Of a DNA stretch of 64,000 nucleotides, positions 44,780 through 56,162 are shown piece by piece. Where the stretch lies: assembly GCF_954871325.1 (NCBI RefSeq), contig NC_088775.1, forward strand, positions 30,605,561 to 30,669,560, in the 5' to 3' direction. Position numbers and translations under genes: made by a program. This stretch comes from Gordionus sp. m RMFG-2023. Taxonomy: Eukaryota; Nematomorpha; Gordioida; Chordodea; Parachordodidae. The notes under the pieces were generated by a model that made no database searches, was not told the DNA's origin, and saw only the letters and a list, made by a program, of their open reading frames with translations. The stretch's first letter is position 1; each line of letters begins with the position of its first letter.

Positions 44780-46127
44780 CTATAACTATTTGACTTTCTA
44801 TATTTTATAAAATCTTATTTATACATTTGCATAAAATCAAATAAATTTATTTTTTACATTGTAAAATTAATATTTTGAATATTTTGGCAAATCATAAAAA
44901 TAAAGAAGCATTACAATCTCCTCAAACATGACATCATATTAAATCTTATTAATAATTACGATTGGTAATAATATTCTTACTTTGGTATTTCTGCAGCATA
45001 ATTTAGTGAACCTTTATTAAATTAAATTCTTCTGATTGCAACTGCATATTAACAGCATATAGTAGATTTCCTATATGTAAAATTCCTAAATATTTATTTT
45101 TGAAAATTTTTTTTAAAATATTAGGACAGCTTTTATAATCTATTTATTTTTTAAAGGTTTGTAAAATTTTAAAATTCTACGATGGCGCGTATTAGGAGGA
45201 ACCTGTCAACCAACATTATGCTGACTCAATTCTGTAAATACACTCTGGTTTTTGCCAAATTTACTGTGGAATTATCAGATCAGAAAGGTGCCATGCAATT
45301 CATTGGTAATGCCAAATCTGCCTTATTTACCATTATATATGGTTTACTATGTGTTTGGATATTTCATATCTGGAGAAAATTTTTTTGATAGTTTTATTGA
45401 AATGACATTAATTTTGTTGGAATAGGGGAGGATCAAGGGAAATGTTTTGATATCTCCTTATTAGATACATCTGTTAGAATTGCATATGTTTGTACATCTT
45501 TCAAATCGTCAAGAATTGACTTTCTGGATTTATATCCTAAAACATTGATGATAGCCTTGCTCATTAGTGTTCTACAAGTATACTTTTTATTTATATTAGT
45601 CGTTAAATATTATGGGGAAAGATTCTACCAACATTGTGATGTTAAGTAGCTCTTTTAATATTATACTGCATGATAAGTATTTACCATTTCCGCAACTGTA
45701 GATGCATCTGTATTATTTCTTATTTTTAAAGAATATTTTTGTTTTGCAATAGATGTTGATAGACTGCCCTGTACTGATTTAGGCTTTGAAGATTTTTGAT
45801 GCCTCAAAATATCATATTTCTTTCCCCCATTGTATTAACTAAATACCGTAGAACAACTTCCCCGCACTGATTATAAATATTTTTTACATTGTAAATATGA
45901 AATTGTTTGTTATTTATAAAATCTTATTTATACATTAGCATAAAATATATTTTTTTACATTGTAAAATTACAATTTTTTTATAAAATTTTATCTTGTTAT
46001 TCTTTTGTATTTAAAAAAGATCGTTGGTTATTATTTTTAAACAAAATTAATATATTATAATAAATCAATATGTTATTTTAATAATAAAGATAGTATTTAA
46101 GAAATTTTGTGCCGTACTATAATTACC

Positions 46128-46310
46128 TATTTTGAAAAATAGTTGCGTATTTTATTTTGGAAAATAGTTACCTATTATATTTTGAAAAATAGTTGGCTAT
46201 TTTATTTTGAAAAATAGTTGGCTATTTTATTTTGAAAAAGAGTCTATTTTATTTTGAAAAAGAGTTGGATATTTTATTTTGAAAAATAGTTGGCTATTTT
46301 ATTTTGAAGT
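46128..46310 (+). repeat. ~26-bp tandem repeat inside element A
   Basis: About seven units of GAAAAATAGTTGGCTATTTT with short variants, just inside the right end of element A. It may be a transposase-binding subterminal array or a simple-sequence expansion. Confidence 0.8.
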
Positions 46311-47040
46311 CAATTCTAAATCCCGGCCGCAGACCGTGCCCGCAAAATTTTTTTTTTGGCAATTTTCATATTTCTCCCACAATTTTTCTATTACTCCCAC
46401 AAAATACCGAATTTCTCCCACAATTTGAAAATTTTGACCTGGCAACTAGTGTTGTTAATTTGCTTGGTCATAAAATTTACGACAAAATTTTGTGCTCAGG
46501 CCCACCCGGGGTTCAGACCCGGGGTCCAGACCCGGGGTCCAGACCCGGGGTTCAGACCTACACCTGGGGCTCGGATAAATGAAAAGTAAAAAAAAAATTT
46601 CATTTTCTAATCTTAAATTAAATCTTATTATTCTTATCTTATTCATTCTAAATTAATAAAGCTTTTATTTATTCTCATTTTCTTACCATTTTCTTTCTTT
46701 TGATAAAAAATTTTTATGAAAATAAAAATATATGTAATAAATATTCAAAAAGAGTAGCCCATGCATGACGGAAAAAAATAAAAATTTTATTTTAACACAT
46801 ATTGATATTGTAATTAAATGTGGAGGACCAATATAAAAATTCAACATCATTCATGCATGTATAAATAATAAAAAGAAATAATTTATAATTTGTGATAAAA
46901 TAATGGCCAATAAAAAGTTTTTCTTTATTATATTAAAGTTATATTCCCAATATTATATATGTCATAATTTTTAAAGGGATGTCAACTATCCAGGATCACC
47001 ATGGGTTTTAAAGGTATAACTAATAAATTTGGGTTTTAAG

Positions 47041-47120
47041 TAGGTTGGAGGCCTATCCGATCCGATATTCCCGATATTAAATTGATATCGACCGATTACC
47101 GATCCGATATCATATCTAAT
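47041..47120. repeat. CCGATCCGATAT-family fragment inside element B
   Basis: GGCCTATCCGATCCGATATT followed by GATATCGACCGATTACCGAT, related to 26734 and 39467. Only one end is recognisable. 47121-47555 is AT-rich with nothing identified. Confidence 0.4.
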
Positions 47121-47555
47121 TTTTATGTCATTTATTTAAATATATTATAATGATCAGTTATAGTTAATATTCAATTCTATTGCAATTCTAAAAGTATATA
47201 ATATATTTTTATTGTTAAATAACTTTTATATAAATAAGTAACATTAATCTGTATATAATAAAAAATAAACAAATATATTATGAAATTTCAATAAATATTT
47301 TAAACAATATTTAACATTAATAAATCGAAGATTTCTTATTAGAAATACCAAAATTTACTTATTTTTCAGAAATCAGTTTACGGCTATGTTAACTGTCAAG
47401 TTAATATCACCAAATTCACTAAAAACAGATGAAGAGATTATCGCACACTTTTATAAACAGAATGTGCAAAAAAAATAACAATATGGCAGAATGATTAATT
47501 AATTATTAATATTAAAAAAATATGGTTTTCGATTTTATTTATATAAATAAATGAC

Positions 47556-47775
47556 TATTAAAAACTTAAAAGAAATTGTTGAGAAAATTTTTGTTATTTT
47601 TTAAAAACTTCCTGTAATTTAACTTAAATAATTATTTTTCAAATGGAAACCAAATAACAAAACAAGATCCATATAATTGAGGTAATTACTAGTTTTTTGA
47701 TTTAATATATTTCACGCACAGCCTCTTTAACTCACATACGATATGATATTCGCAAAGGAAATTCGATCTATATCA
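47556..47775 (+). repeat. ~215-bp direct repeat, copy 1 (copy 2 at 51408-51625)
   Basis: Starts ACTATTAAAAACTTAAAAGA and ends AATTCGATCTATAT. The copy at 51408-51625 is nearly identical with small indels. The first copy runs directly into the TAGTGTTGTTAATT end at 47776, the second continues into different DNA, so the hAT end landed in, or was duplicated with, this sequence. Confidence 0.8.
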
Positions 47776-50700
47776 TAGTGTTGTTAATTTGCTTGGTCGT
47801 AAAATTTACGACCAAATTTTGTGCTCAGGCCGACCCGTCAGACCCGTGGTCCAGACCCGAGGTTCATATTATTTTTATATGTTAAATTTTTTATTCCGGA
47901 ATCAAGACACGGGGTTCAGATATATGTAAAGTAAGATAAAATAAATCTCATATCTAATCTTAAATTAAATTAATATTATTTTCTAAATTAATAATTTAAA
48001 GCTTTATTTTATTCTCATTTTTCTTTTTTGTTTGTAAAATTAATTATAACAAATAACACATTTATTTAAAAAGTTATTTAACTTTAATTAAATAAACTAT
48101 ATAAATTGATTTAATTTTATTTGCAAATGTTTTATTTTATTTATTTTTCATTTCTTAGTTACAAATATCGTCAAATATCTCTTGAACATATTTTTAAACT
48201 TTGCCATAATTATTATCAACAATCAGCATGCTTTAGCTAAATTTAATATTTTGACAGAGTTGAAAGGCCGAGCGTAGAAAAAAATTGTTCTTAGAAATAT
48301 ACCATTACCCCTCCATTGATATAATAGTTTTTCTTTTTTATTAATTTTAATGACAGCTTATTAAGCTTGGTTTTAAAAAAATATTTTATTTTGATTTCGC
48401 GGCTTTGTCCACTCCACGTGAAAGAAACGTATGCATATATTTATATATATATATATATATACTAAATGGGGTGAAGTACTAGTAGAAATAAATTTATTTT
48501 TAAAATTTGATTTAAATAAAAATATATACAATAGAATATAAAATACAATATTATATTTATATAATTTTTTCATTTTTCGCAATATCATAAACACGAATCG
48601 AATGCATCTCATCTTGCTTGTGGATATAGACTTGAATTGATCATACATACAACAATCCAGCCTAAAAAATATTTAAAATATAACATTATTATTAAATATA
48701 TTTAGAAAAATATAATTATTTATTAAAAAATAAATTATTACTATGCCTAACAAATTATTGCCATATATCGTCATGAAGGCCCATTATATTCATATCCCAA
48801 GATGATAGCGATATGCATTGTTTTAGGGTGGAAGGAGCCATCCTGTTCCTCAATTTAGTAATAGTATTTCCAGCAAGAGAAAAAGTTCTTTCCGATGCCA
48901 CGGAAGTTGTTTGTTGGCATAGAAAGTCTCGCGCCATCTTAGCTAAATGAGGAAATCGATTTTCATTCCCTCTCCACCAATCTAGCACGTTAGTTGTCTC
49001 GGGCGCTACCGGCTCAAGAAGATAGATGTTTATTTGATTGTCACTATCGCCATTTGATGATACTTTTCTAAAGAGATAAATTTAAAATAAATAAAAATCA
49101 TAAAATATATCATTTAAATTAATTCTATCAAAATGTATTATATTACAAATATACCTTCTTTTCAATCCCTGCATTATTGAATGAGTACTCATCAAATGGC
49201 TCCGTCGTATATTTTGAATAAATACCTTTAAATTTAGCCATATTTTTAATTGCTGCATCTTCCTTTAAATTAGTGATTAATGTATTTTTAATCCTAGGGT
49301 CCAGTATTGATGCAGCATAGTTGTTTGGTGTTAATATATGCTGCTATATTCGTCGTATTTTTTTATCATAGATGTTGCTGCTTCTCGTATTGAAGCATCA
49401 GAATTACCTATTTCTTGATTTTTTAAATTCTCCAGAATATCGTTGAAAAACAATATCGCCATCCCTATTGTTGGAAGCTGCGAGCTTATTTCAACCGTTA
49501 TTTGATAAAAAGGCTTTAGAAATTCTTCTAAATTTGAGAAGAATTCTATATTCTCAGGAGCCAAATCGATTTCAATTAATCCAAGCTCACTGAGATGATG
49601 TATTGCCTTGATATTCTATAAATAGATATAAAAAGAAATAATTTTATAAATATACAAAAATATTTTTATTTTATACTTTATTAATGGCTGCTATCATAAG
49701 ATATACGCTATTCCATCTTGTTTTTACTGAAAGAGGTATTTTTGTAGCCCCATTAAAGTATTGATATGTTTGCAATAACTTAGGCGACACATGTAACCTG
49801 GAAACGAAAGCCATTATATTTTTCAATTTATCGTCCAAAAATATGAAGCCCTCATTAACGATTAGGTTAAGGATATGTGCCATACAACGATGACTATATA
49901 AAACAGTCTCATAATTTAAATGATAATACTTTTTAATAATTATTTCTACGGCTTTTACCACGTTAGCGCCATTATCATGCGTTATAGATATTATATTATT
50001 TTTAAATTCGAAATCATTCATGGAGGTTATCAAAAGCGATGATATATCATCCCCCGTGTGTGGGTGGGGGAACGATAATAAATCTAGGGCAATGTTTATA
50101 ATATTCCAGTCATCGTTGATGTAGTGAAGTGTTAATGAACAGTAAGCTGAACCATTATGGGAAGTCCATATATCACTAGTTAAGGCAAATTTATTTTTAA
50201 CATTATTAAATTTTTTTATTAGTTGAATTTTGGCAATATTATAAATTTTGTCTAAATTTTTGGATACGGTCTGCCTACACCAAACTTTCAGATTACTATT
50301 TGCATAATAGATCATCTTTTTAAAAGATTAAATATCCACTAAACTTAGTGGACTATTTGTTTTTATTAAAAAGTTTAATATAAGTTTATTCATATTTAAA
50401 TTCTCATGTATTAGAGGCTTTCTAATCCCGGGCATCGTATCTTTTGTTGTTATTTGTGATAACTCAGTGAATATAGTTGAGTGCACGGACTTTAGATGTT
50501 TCTTAAGATTAGCTTGACAAAAAATAAAAATATTATTATGTAAATATTTTATTTAATATTTTTGAATTTATGTAGAATGTTTCTTTTATTATTCTGTGCA
50601 ATTTCATACACAAAAATAAGATTTTTATGATAAATACTATAAAATTTAATTTCTGGCTAAATTATTTCTAATAAATGTTAACGATAATACCAAAATATAT

Positions 50701-52478
50701 GTCAAAAATACTACAAATATGATATGCAAAATATTTTTTGATAAAATGTAACAAAATGTTTTTTGAGAAAATAAAGGTAATCCAAAAATTAATAAAAAGC
50801 AATATACTTTGTGAAGTAGTATGGCTGTATATTGCAGTGTAATAGAGGCACCTCTTCCTCGACTTCTTGGGAGTCACAGAATTGGATGATGTAGAATCCC
50901 CAGAAAATGAAACAACTAATTCTTGTCCAATAGACTGTGATAATGAAAAATCCTCGCTTGGAATGTTTACAGGTGAAATCGGTGTTAAGGTTGATTGTCC
51001 ACCATTAAAATAATCAGAATCAGACCAATACTCATCTTCTAAAATTTTACACATTACTTTATTATAAAAAATTATTTAGTTTTGTAAAAAACGATTAAAG
51101 CTTGAAAAATTTTAGAAGAAAACTTTAATATTTAAAATAAATTATTTTTTTAATTCTACTATTTTTATTCTTCTATATATAGTTTTTAAAAATAAAACTT
51201 CCGTTTGTTTTTTTGAAGTTAAAATTAATTATTATTGTTTAAATAGAAAAATAATTTTATCATTCAATTTCAAATTTTTTTAATATTTTTGAAGTGGGGG
51301 TTATTAAGTTATGATTATGAATATGGTTTAATGAAATATGTTGACGATTTTATCAAAAATAAAACCCCTTATATAAAAATTTTTATTGCAAAAATAAAAT
51401 AAAATTTACTATTAAAAACTTGAAAGAAATTGTTGAGAAAATTTTTGTTATTTTTTAAAAACTTCCTGTAATTTAACTTAAATAATTATTTTTCAAATGG
51501 TTCTTCAAACCAAATAACAAAACAAGATCCATATAATTGAGGTAATTATTACTACTTTTTTGATTTAATATATTTCACAGCCTCTTTAACTCACATACGA
51601 TATGATATATCGAAAAGGAAATTCGATCTATATATAATACATACCTTTGAAGTTTGAAAATAGTGATTACAAATTATGTGATTTTATTTTTATATTTTAT
51701 TTTCTGTTTCAGTTTTAATATGCTTATTATAATTATATTATACATAATAAGAAAAGCTATGACGATGATGATGATATTTACGAATACGAATTTAGAAATT
51801 TTTTTGAAAAACTTCCTTTTCTTCCGAAATCTAAAAAAATGGAAATTAATTTTTATTAAATTTATAATTATAAATGTTTCCATCGAGAATGTTGACGGAA
51901 ATATTTTTAAATAGATCTAAATTAATTATATTTATGTTGAATTTTTTATGCAAAATAAAAATTTTTATTATATTTATAGAAACTAGAGACGCAGCCACTC
52001 GTTAATATCATACACATCTTTATTTTAGATTTTAAAAACATGTAGAAATATATAATTTACTTTTTTTATCACATCAGAAAATAGGGGATTTTATTAAAAA
52101 AATTAGCTACATAGTTTATTAAATTAAATAAATCCGGTCAGAAAGTTCGTATCTAATTCTGAACTAAGATCAGGATGGTATAGAAATAATCTATAAGCAA
52201 ACCTACATAATAATTCATTTTAATTATTTCCAAGCCCTAAGTGTCCCCGATTAAAAATTTTTTAGTCATAAGCTGAGTTGCTTGCAGGATTTTCCTATTT
52301 AAGTTGGATATTATTGATAAATAATTTCTAATTAAAATATTTGAAACAACATTATTTATGGGGTTCGAGTTAATGCTGGCTTATTTCTTATATAAATATT
52401 GCTAATGTAGATCGCAGTGATTTTATTAGACCCACCTCGGGTTTGGGATTTACACAACCAACCAATTAAACAACACCC
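47776..52478 (-). mobile_element. Second, related hAT end pair inside element B (element B')
   Basis: The left end TAGTGTTGTTAATTTGCTTG at 47776, followed by GTCAGACCCGTGGTCCAGAC, is a near copy of the B left end. A matching right end, ACACAACCAACCAATTAAAC then AACACCC, finishes near 52478, preceded by GACCCACCTCGGGTTTGGG. The transposase lies between these ends as well as between the outer ones. No clean 8-bp duplication was found, so nested insertion and partial duplication of B are both possible. Confidence 0.6.
48755..51054 (-). pseudogene. Spliced hAT transposase of element B
   Basis: Exons recognised, high to low coordinate: 51054-about 50818 (acidic N-terminus MCKILEDEYWSDSDYFNGG); about 50510-50320 (NLKKHLKSVH, end of a BED finger); 50315-49676 (FALTSDIWTSHNGSAYCSLT, ITHDNGANVVKAVE, HRCMAHILNLIVNE, PLSVKTRWNSVYLMIAAIN: catalytic RNase-H-like region with Asp residues in place); 49615-49155 (LGLIEIDLAPENIEFF, NNYAASILDPRIKN); 49067-48755 (VLDWWRGNENRFPHLAKMA, TTSVASERTFSLAGNTI: dimerisation domain). 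The last two introns have clean GT-AG ends. A frameshift near 49332 (repeated AT), a stop just after PLSLVDI near 50335 and an unclear BED exon argue that it is inactive, though recently so. Confidence 0.85.
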
Positions 52479-52483
52479 TTATC

Positions 52484-52550
52484 GATATTTTGTGTTAATA
52501 AAAATATACCTGACCCCCCCCCCCTCCCCAAGACCTATACCCGCCCTGTA
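52484..52550 (+). repeat. Direct repeat flanking the hexamer array, copy 1
   Basis: ATCGATATTTTGTGTTAATA, then CCTGACCCCC, CAAGACCTATACCCGCCCTG. A second copy at 53262-53340 follows the array (ATCGATATTTTGTTTTGATA, CAAGACCTAGACCCGCCCTG). The array probably expanded from the CATTATTATTATT that follows copy 2. Confidence 0.8.
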
Positions 52551-52556
52551 TGAGTG

Positions 52557-53045
52557 ATCATTATCATTATCATTATCATTATCATTATCATTATCATTAT
52601 CATTATCATTATCATTATCATTATCATTATCATTATCATTATCATTATCATTATCATTATCATTATCATTATCATTATCATTATCATTATCATTATCATT
52701 ATCATTATCATTATCATTATCATTATCATTATCATTATCATTATCATTATCATTATCATTATCATTATCATTATCATTATCATTATCATTATCATTATCA
52801 TTATCATTATCATTATCATTATCATTATCATTATCATTATCATTATCATTATCATTATCATTATCATTATCATTATCATTATCATTATCATTATCATTAT
52901 CATTATCATTATCATTATCATTATCATTATCATTATCATTATCATTATCATTATCATTATCATTATCATTATCATTATCATTATCATTATCATTATCATT
53001 ATCATTATCATTATCATTATCATTATCATTATCATTATCATTATC

Positions 53046-53085
<40 letters not shown>
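52557..53085. repeat. (TTATCA)n hexamer microsatellite, about 515 bp, with ATT tail
   Basis: Perfect TTATCA units for about 515 bp, then TTATTATTATTATTA. Being a hexamer without stops it stays open in several frames (Met-Ile, Asp-Asn, His-Tyr, Ile), none of which is a gene. It sits in the right part of element B. A poly-C tract and a second one at 53130-53160 flank it. Confidence 0.97.
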
Positions 53086-53088
<3 letters not shown>

Positions 53089-53666
53089 CAAAAAAATATT
53101 TTTATTTCCATATCAAAAAATATTATTTTTCACCCCCCCCCCCCACTTTTACCCCCTCCCCCCTACCCCACCAACCTCCAAAACCAAGTCATACACATCA
53201 AGATAAAAAATGAATACTTTCAATCTAAAGATATTTAGTTTAGATTATATTTTACCCATATATCGATATTTTGTTTTGATAAATTATTCCTGACCCCCCA
53301 AGACCTAGACCCGCCCTGCCCTGCCCTCTATCAGTCATTATTATTATTGCAATAAAAAAATATTTAATTATTAACTTGTTTATTAAATCGTTACACGACA
53401 CGACCCAGGGTCTGAACCCCGGGTCTGTGCTCAGAGCTGGTTTGGTCGATTTTTTAGACCCAAACCCCGGGTCTGGTTTTATACAACCAACCAATTAACA
53501 ACACTAGGCAACCCTGGTCAGTAAATACAAATATGGAGGTAATATTTCCAATTATTTCAATATAATAAGCTATTTCTCTTTAAAATTTTTTGCAATATTT
53601 ATATTTTTTGCATTATAGATTATGCTTATAATCAGGAATATGATATACTATATTTTATAATTCTAG

Positions 53667-53720
53667 ATGGTAGGTTATGAGTCCACTAATATGTTTGGGT
53701 CAGTAAATACAAATATGGGG
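53667..53720 (+). CDS. 54-nt exon, copy 2
   Basis: Between TTCTAG and GTAATATTTT. It encodes MVGYESTNMFGSVNTNMG, 18 codons, phase 0 at both ends. Confidence 0.55.
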
Positions 53721-53826
53721 GTAATATTTTCAATTATTTCAATATAATGAGCTATGTCTCTTAAATTTTTTGCAATATAGATTATGCATAATCAGGAATA
53801 TGATATTATATATTTTATAATTCTAG

Positions 53827-53880
53827 ATGGTAGGTTATGAGGCCACTAATATGTTTGGGTCAGTAAATACAAATATTTTA
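53827..53880 (+). pseudogene. 54-nt exon, copy 3 (donor lost)
   Basis: Acceptor TTCTAG present. It encodes MVGYEATNMFGSVNTNIL, but the following bases are TATTTCC instead of GTAAT, so the splice donor is gone. Confidence 0.5.
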
Positions 53881-53989
53881 TATTTCCAATTATTTCAATA
53901 TAATGAGCTATGTCTCTTTTAAATTTGTTGCAATATAGATTATGCTTATAATCAGGAATATGATATTTTATATTTTATAATAATTCTAG

Positions 53990-54043
53990 ATGGTAGGTGA
54001 TGAATCCACTAATATGTCTGGGTCAGTAAATACAAATATGGAG
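53990..54043 (+). CDS. 54-nt exon, copy 4
   Basis: Between ATTCTAG and GTAATATATT. It encodes MVGDESTNMSGSVNTNME, phase 0. The next acceptor-like site (TTTAG at 54183-54187) opens MLDFGASFNS followed by a stop, in a different frame from the downstream MULE reading, so the link to 54217 is unproven. Confidence 0.55.
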
Positions 54044-54216
54044 GTAATATATTCAATTATTTCAATATAATGAGCTATTTCTCTTTTAAATTTTTTGCTA
54101 TATAAATTATACTCATTTAATTTTTTACAATATAGATTATAACTATAATTAGGTAATATTGTATTTTATATTTAATAATTAATTTAGATGTTAGATTTTG
54201 GGGCAAGTTTTAATTC

Positions 54217-54501
54217 ATGACTGCTATCTCTAACTGTGAAAGAAAGGTGAATGCTAATTATAATATACATCAGTCAGATGCTCTAAAAAATTGTACAGAG
54301 CAAATGAAAAATCAACATATTTATAAAAGAATAAGTTATATCTGTAAACAAGGTGGTATTTTTAAGAGTAAAGGAAAAAGTCTAAGAAATACAAAAAGCT
54401 TCAGACAAAATTGCACCAGTAATTTTGTTGTCAAGTTGATTAAAAGAGGTACAAATCAATTGGTGGTTACTCGTTTTCATGATACACATAACCATGAATT
54501 A
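54217..54501 (+). pseudogene. MULE N-terminal FLYWCH/FAR1-like DNA-binding part
   Basis: Contains YKRISYICKQGGIFKSKGKS, FRQNCTSNFVVKLIKRGTNQ and VTRFHDTHNHELG, the Cys...His-x-His pattern of the WRKY-GCM1-type zinc finger found at the front of MULE transposases. It ends at TTAG|GTGATT; a short intron to ATTTTAG at about 54582 leads to the next part. An upstream stop in this frame leaves the true start open; ATG 54217 is only the first available. Confidence 0.75.
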
Positions 54502-54582
54502 GGTGATTATATATTTTGTTATTTTGCCAACAAATATCAATATTATATAAGTTTTTTCTCATCAACATAAATTTAAATATTT

Positions 54583-55464
54583 TAGATAGCAACTTATATA
54601 AAAGATTATTCAAACAACGTAAATTAAATGATAAAGAAAAAGAGTATATAATAGCTGGACATGATGGCAATATTTCAAAAATCCAATCAGATATTCAAAA
54701 ATTAGATAAATTAACAACAAAAAGAGACCTGTATAATTTAAAATACAAGATTCCAATTAATAATTCCAATGAATTATCCACCCTTATTGCCACAATAAAA
54801 AAAGATAATCCAACTAATATTATACAAGTATTGATGGAAAATGACAATTTTAAAGCTTTTTATTTCCAAACTCCTAAAATGAGGGAATACTTTGATTTCT
54901 TCCCAGAAATATTATTAATTGATGCCACCTATTCCCTAAATAAATATATATTGCCTGTAATTACTTTGTTTGTTGTAGATGGGTTTGTTTGCATATGGGT
55001 TGATAAATCAGAAAGTTATTCTATAGTAAAAATGATGTGTGACAATTACAATTCAAAACATGATAAAATACGATGCATTATATCGGATAAGGACTTTGCA
55101 GACAGGCATGCCTACAAAGATGCCTTTCCAGAGGAATCATTAGAGATATGCTTATTCCATGTTTTTTGGGCATTCAACCAAGAAATTACAGTTAACAAAA
55201 GGAATATTTCAAAAGAACAAGTAAAAATAGTTAAAAAGGTCTATGGTTTATGCCAAGTCTACTGCAAAATATTTTATACAATATCAAAATTTATTGCAAT
55301 TAAATATTGTATCAATTACCAATTATTATAATAATAACTGGCACTCAATAAAAGAAGAATTTTGTATGGCGACAGGTCAAACAACAAATTTTTTAATTTA
55401 TACAAATAACACTGACAAATTTCGACTTGATTTTTTGGGAGAAAATAAAATAAACATGTTTTAA
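54583..55464 (+). pseudogene. MULE transposase core, frameshifted at its end
   Basis: Exon starts after ATTTTAG. YKRLFKQRKLNDKEKEYI is a linker helix. FPEILLIDATYSLNKYILPV has the first catalytic Asp, DGFVCIWVDKSE follows, IISDKDFADRHAYKDAFPEE the second Asp, and ICLFHVFWAFNQEI the His block of MULE/DDE enzymes. The frame changes near 55255-55300; the other frame resumes NYYNNNWHSIKEEFCMATGQ and stops at 55462. Non-functional as it stands. Confidence 0.82.
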
Positions 55465-55777
55465 GAGTTTTTTAATCCGCTGTCAGTTTATTTCTAGCAC
55501 GTCAGGTTTTTTATTTATTTCAGGTTAAAGTGGCCAAAAAGGTCATTTTTAGCACTTTTTGAAGGTTTATAACTTCGGTTCTAATGATCCCTACAACTAA
55601 AAAATATCTTAATTTTTGCAGCAAACCTTCCTTATTATTATTATACATTTTTTTTTATAAAATCCTTACTCAATTTTTAAACAACCTATATTTTTTAAAT
55701 TTACCTTTATTTATAAAATCTTTTTTAATATAGCTTACATTTAATATATTTATTTATTGTGGCTTTCGTTCTCTTCG

Positions 55778-55987
55778 CTACACTGCACACGGTACGATTT
55801 CCTCCCATTCAAATACTATATAATGTTTTAGAGTTTCTCTCGAATTCCAGAGACAAAGAAAACACGAATGCTTGGTGTAGCCTAACTGAAGGCCAGTCAG
55901 GATTGCGATCATTTTGAGATCGCAGCATATCTTAAATTCGTAATTTGAATAATTTATTTTTGACAATAAATATTTCATATGATTCAT
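55778..55987 (-). pseudogene. Cysteine-rich CFLCLW repeat-associated protein, middle part
   Basis: The reading ends at 55778 and includes KMIAILTGLQLGYTKHSCFL and CLWNSRETLKHYIVFEWEEI. The block LQLGYTK.(C/S)CFLCLW.SR is a signature of a large family of uncharacterised proteins, multi-copy in arthropod and cnidarian genomes and so probably transposon-borne. Its biochemical role is unknown. It belongs with the N-terminal piece at 56684-57055. Confidence 0.65.
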
Positions 55988-56162
55988 TTAACTGGTTGGA
56001 ATAGGCGATGGGAATTGATGGCTTAGAATTTCCGTTATAAAGCAAAAACATAAAGCAAAACTGCTTTCAAGCTGTTTTTGCTTGAATCGATGAACAAGCG
56101 CCATTCATCGGGTACCAATTCATATTAAGTTGTAAAAAAAAGTTGACCTAGATTGTTGGAAT

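Larger units (their letters stand above)
46447..53506 (-). mobile_element. hAT element B, nested in element A
   Basis: The left end TAGTGTTGTTAATTTGCTTG and the right end, inverted, TAGTGTTGTTAATTGGTTGG pair. Subterminal words CAGACCCGGGGT (four times, about 46515-46560) and inverted AACCCCGGGTCTG (about 53413-53475) occur at both ends. GGCAAC flanks both sides (46441-46446, 53507-53512); hAT duplications are normally 8 bp, so the exact insertion geometry is unclear. It contains a spliced transposase on the minus strand, a related internal end at 47776, and the hexamer microsatellite near the right end. Confidence 0.82.
42551..53516 (+). mobile_element. hAT element A (carrying element B inside it)
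   Basis: The left end CAGGGTTGCCATGTC and the right end, inverted, CAGGGTTGCCAGGTC match. The 8-bp target duplication GTCAGTAA is perfect at 42543-42550 and 53517-53524. Subterminal CTCCCACAA words are repeated at both ends (42580-42680 and 46372-46425). Element B occupies 46447-53506, only a few bases from the right end, leaving about 3.9 kb of A itself. Transposase is on the plus strand. Between 44780 and 46120 no further coding sequence was recognised. Confidence 0.88.
53517..54190 (+). repeat. Tandem array of ~160-182 bp units, each with a 54-nt exon
   Basis: GTCAGTAAATACAAAT recurs at 53517, 53699, 53859 and 54022. Each unit is an intron of about 108-128 bp followed by CTAG|ATGGTAGGT...GTCAGTAAATACAAATATGG|GTAAT. 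Copy 1 is the one split by element A. The array therefore continues the sequence left at 42550. Confidence 0.9.

Noticed and set aside
45182-45388. 68-aa membrane-like reading after the element A transposase
   Set aside because: Short, in AT-rich non-coding DNA of the transposon, with no family resemblance and no splice context.
51654-51914. 86-aa and antisense 69-aa readings
   Set aside because: Ile/Phe/Lys-rich low-complexity translations on both strands of AT-rich DNA; typical chance ORFs.
52479-53213. Four long open readings (Asp-Asn, Met-Ile, His-Tyr, poly-Ile repeats) through 52.5-53.2 kb
   Set aside because: They are all translations of the stop-free TTATCA hexamer microsatellite in different frames, with random tails. 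No gene.
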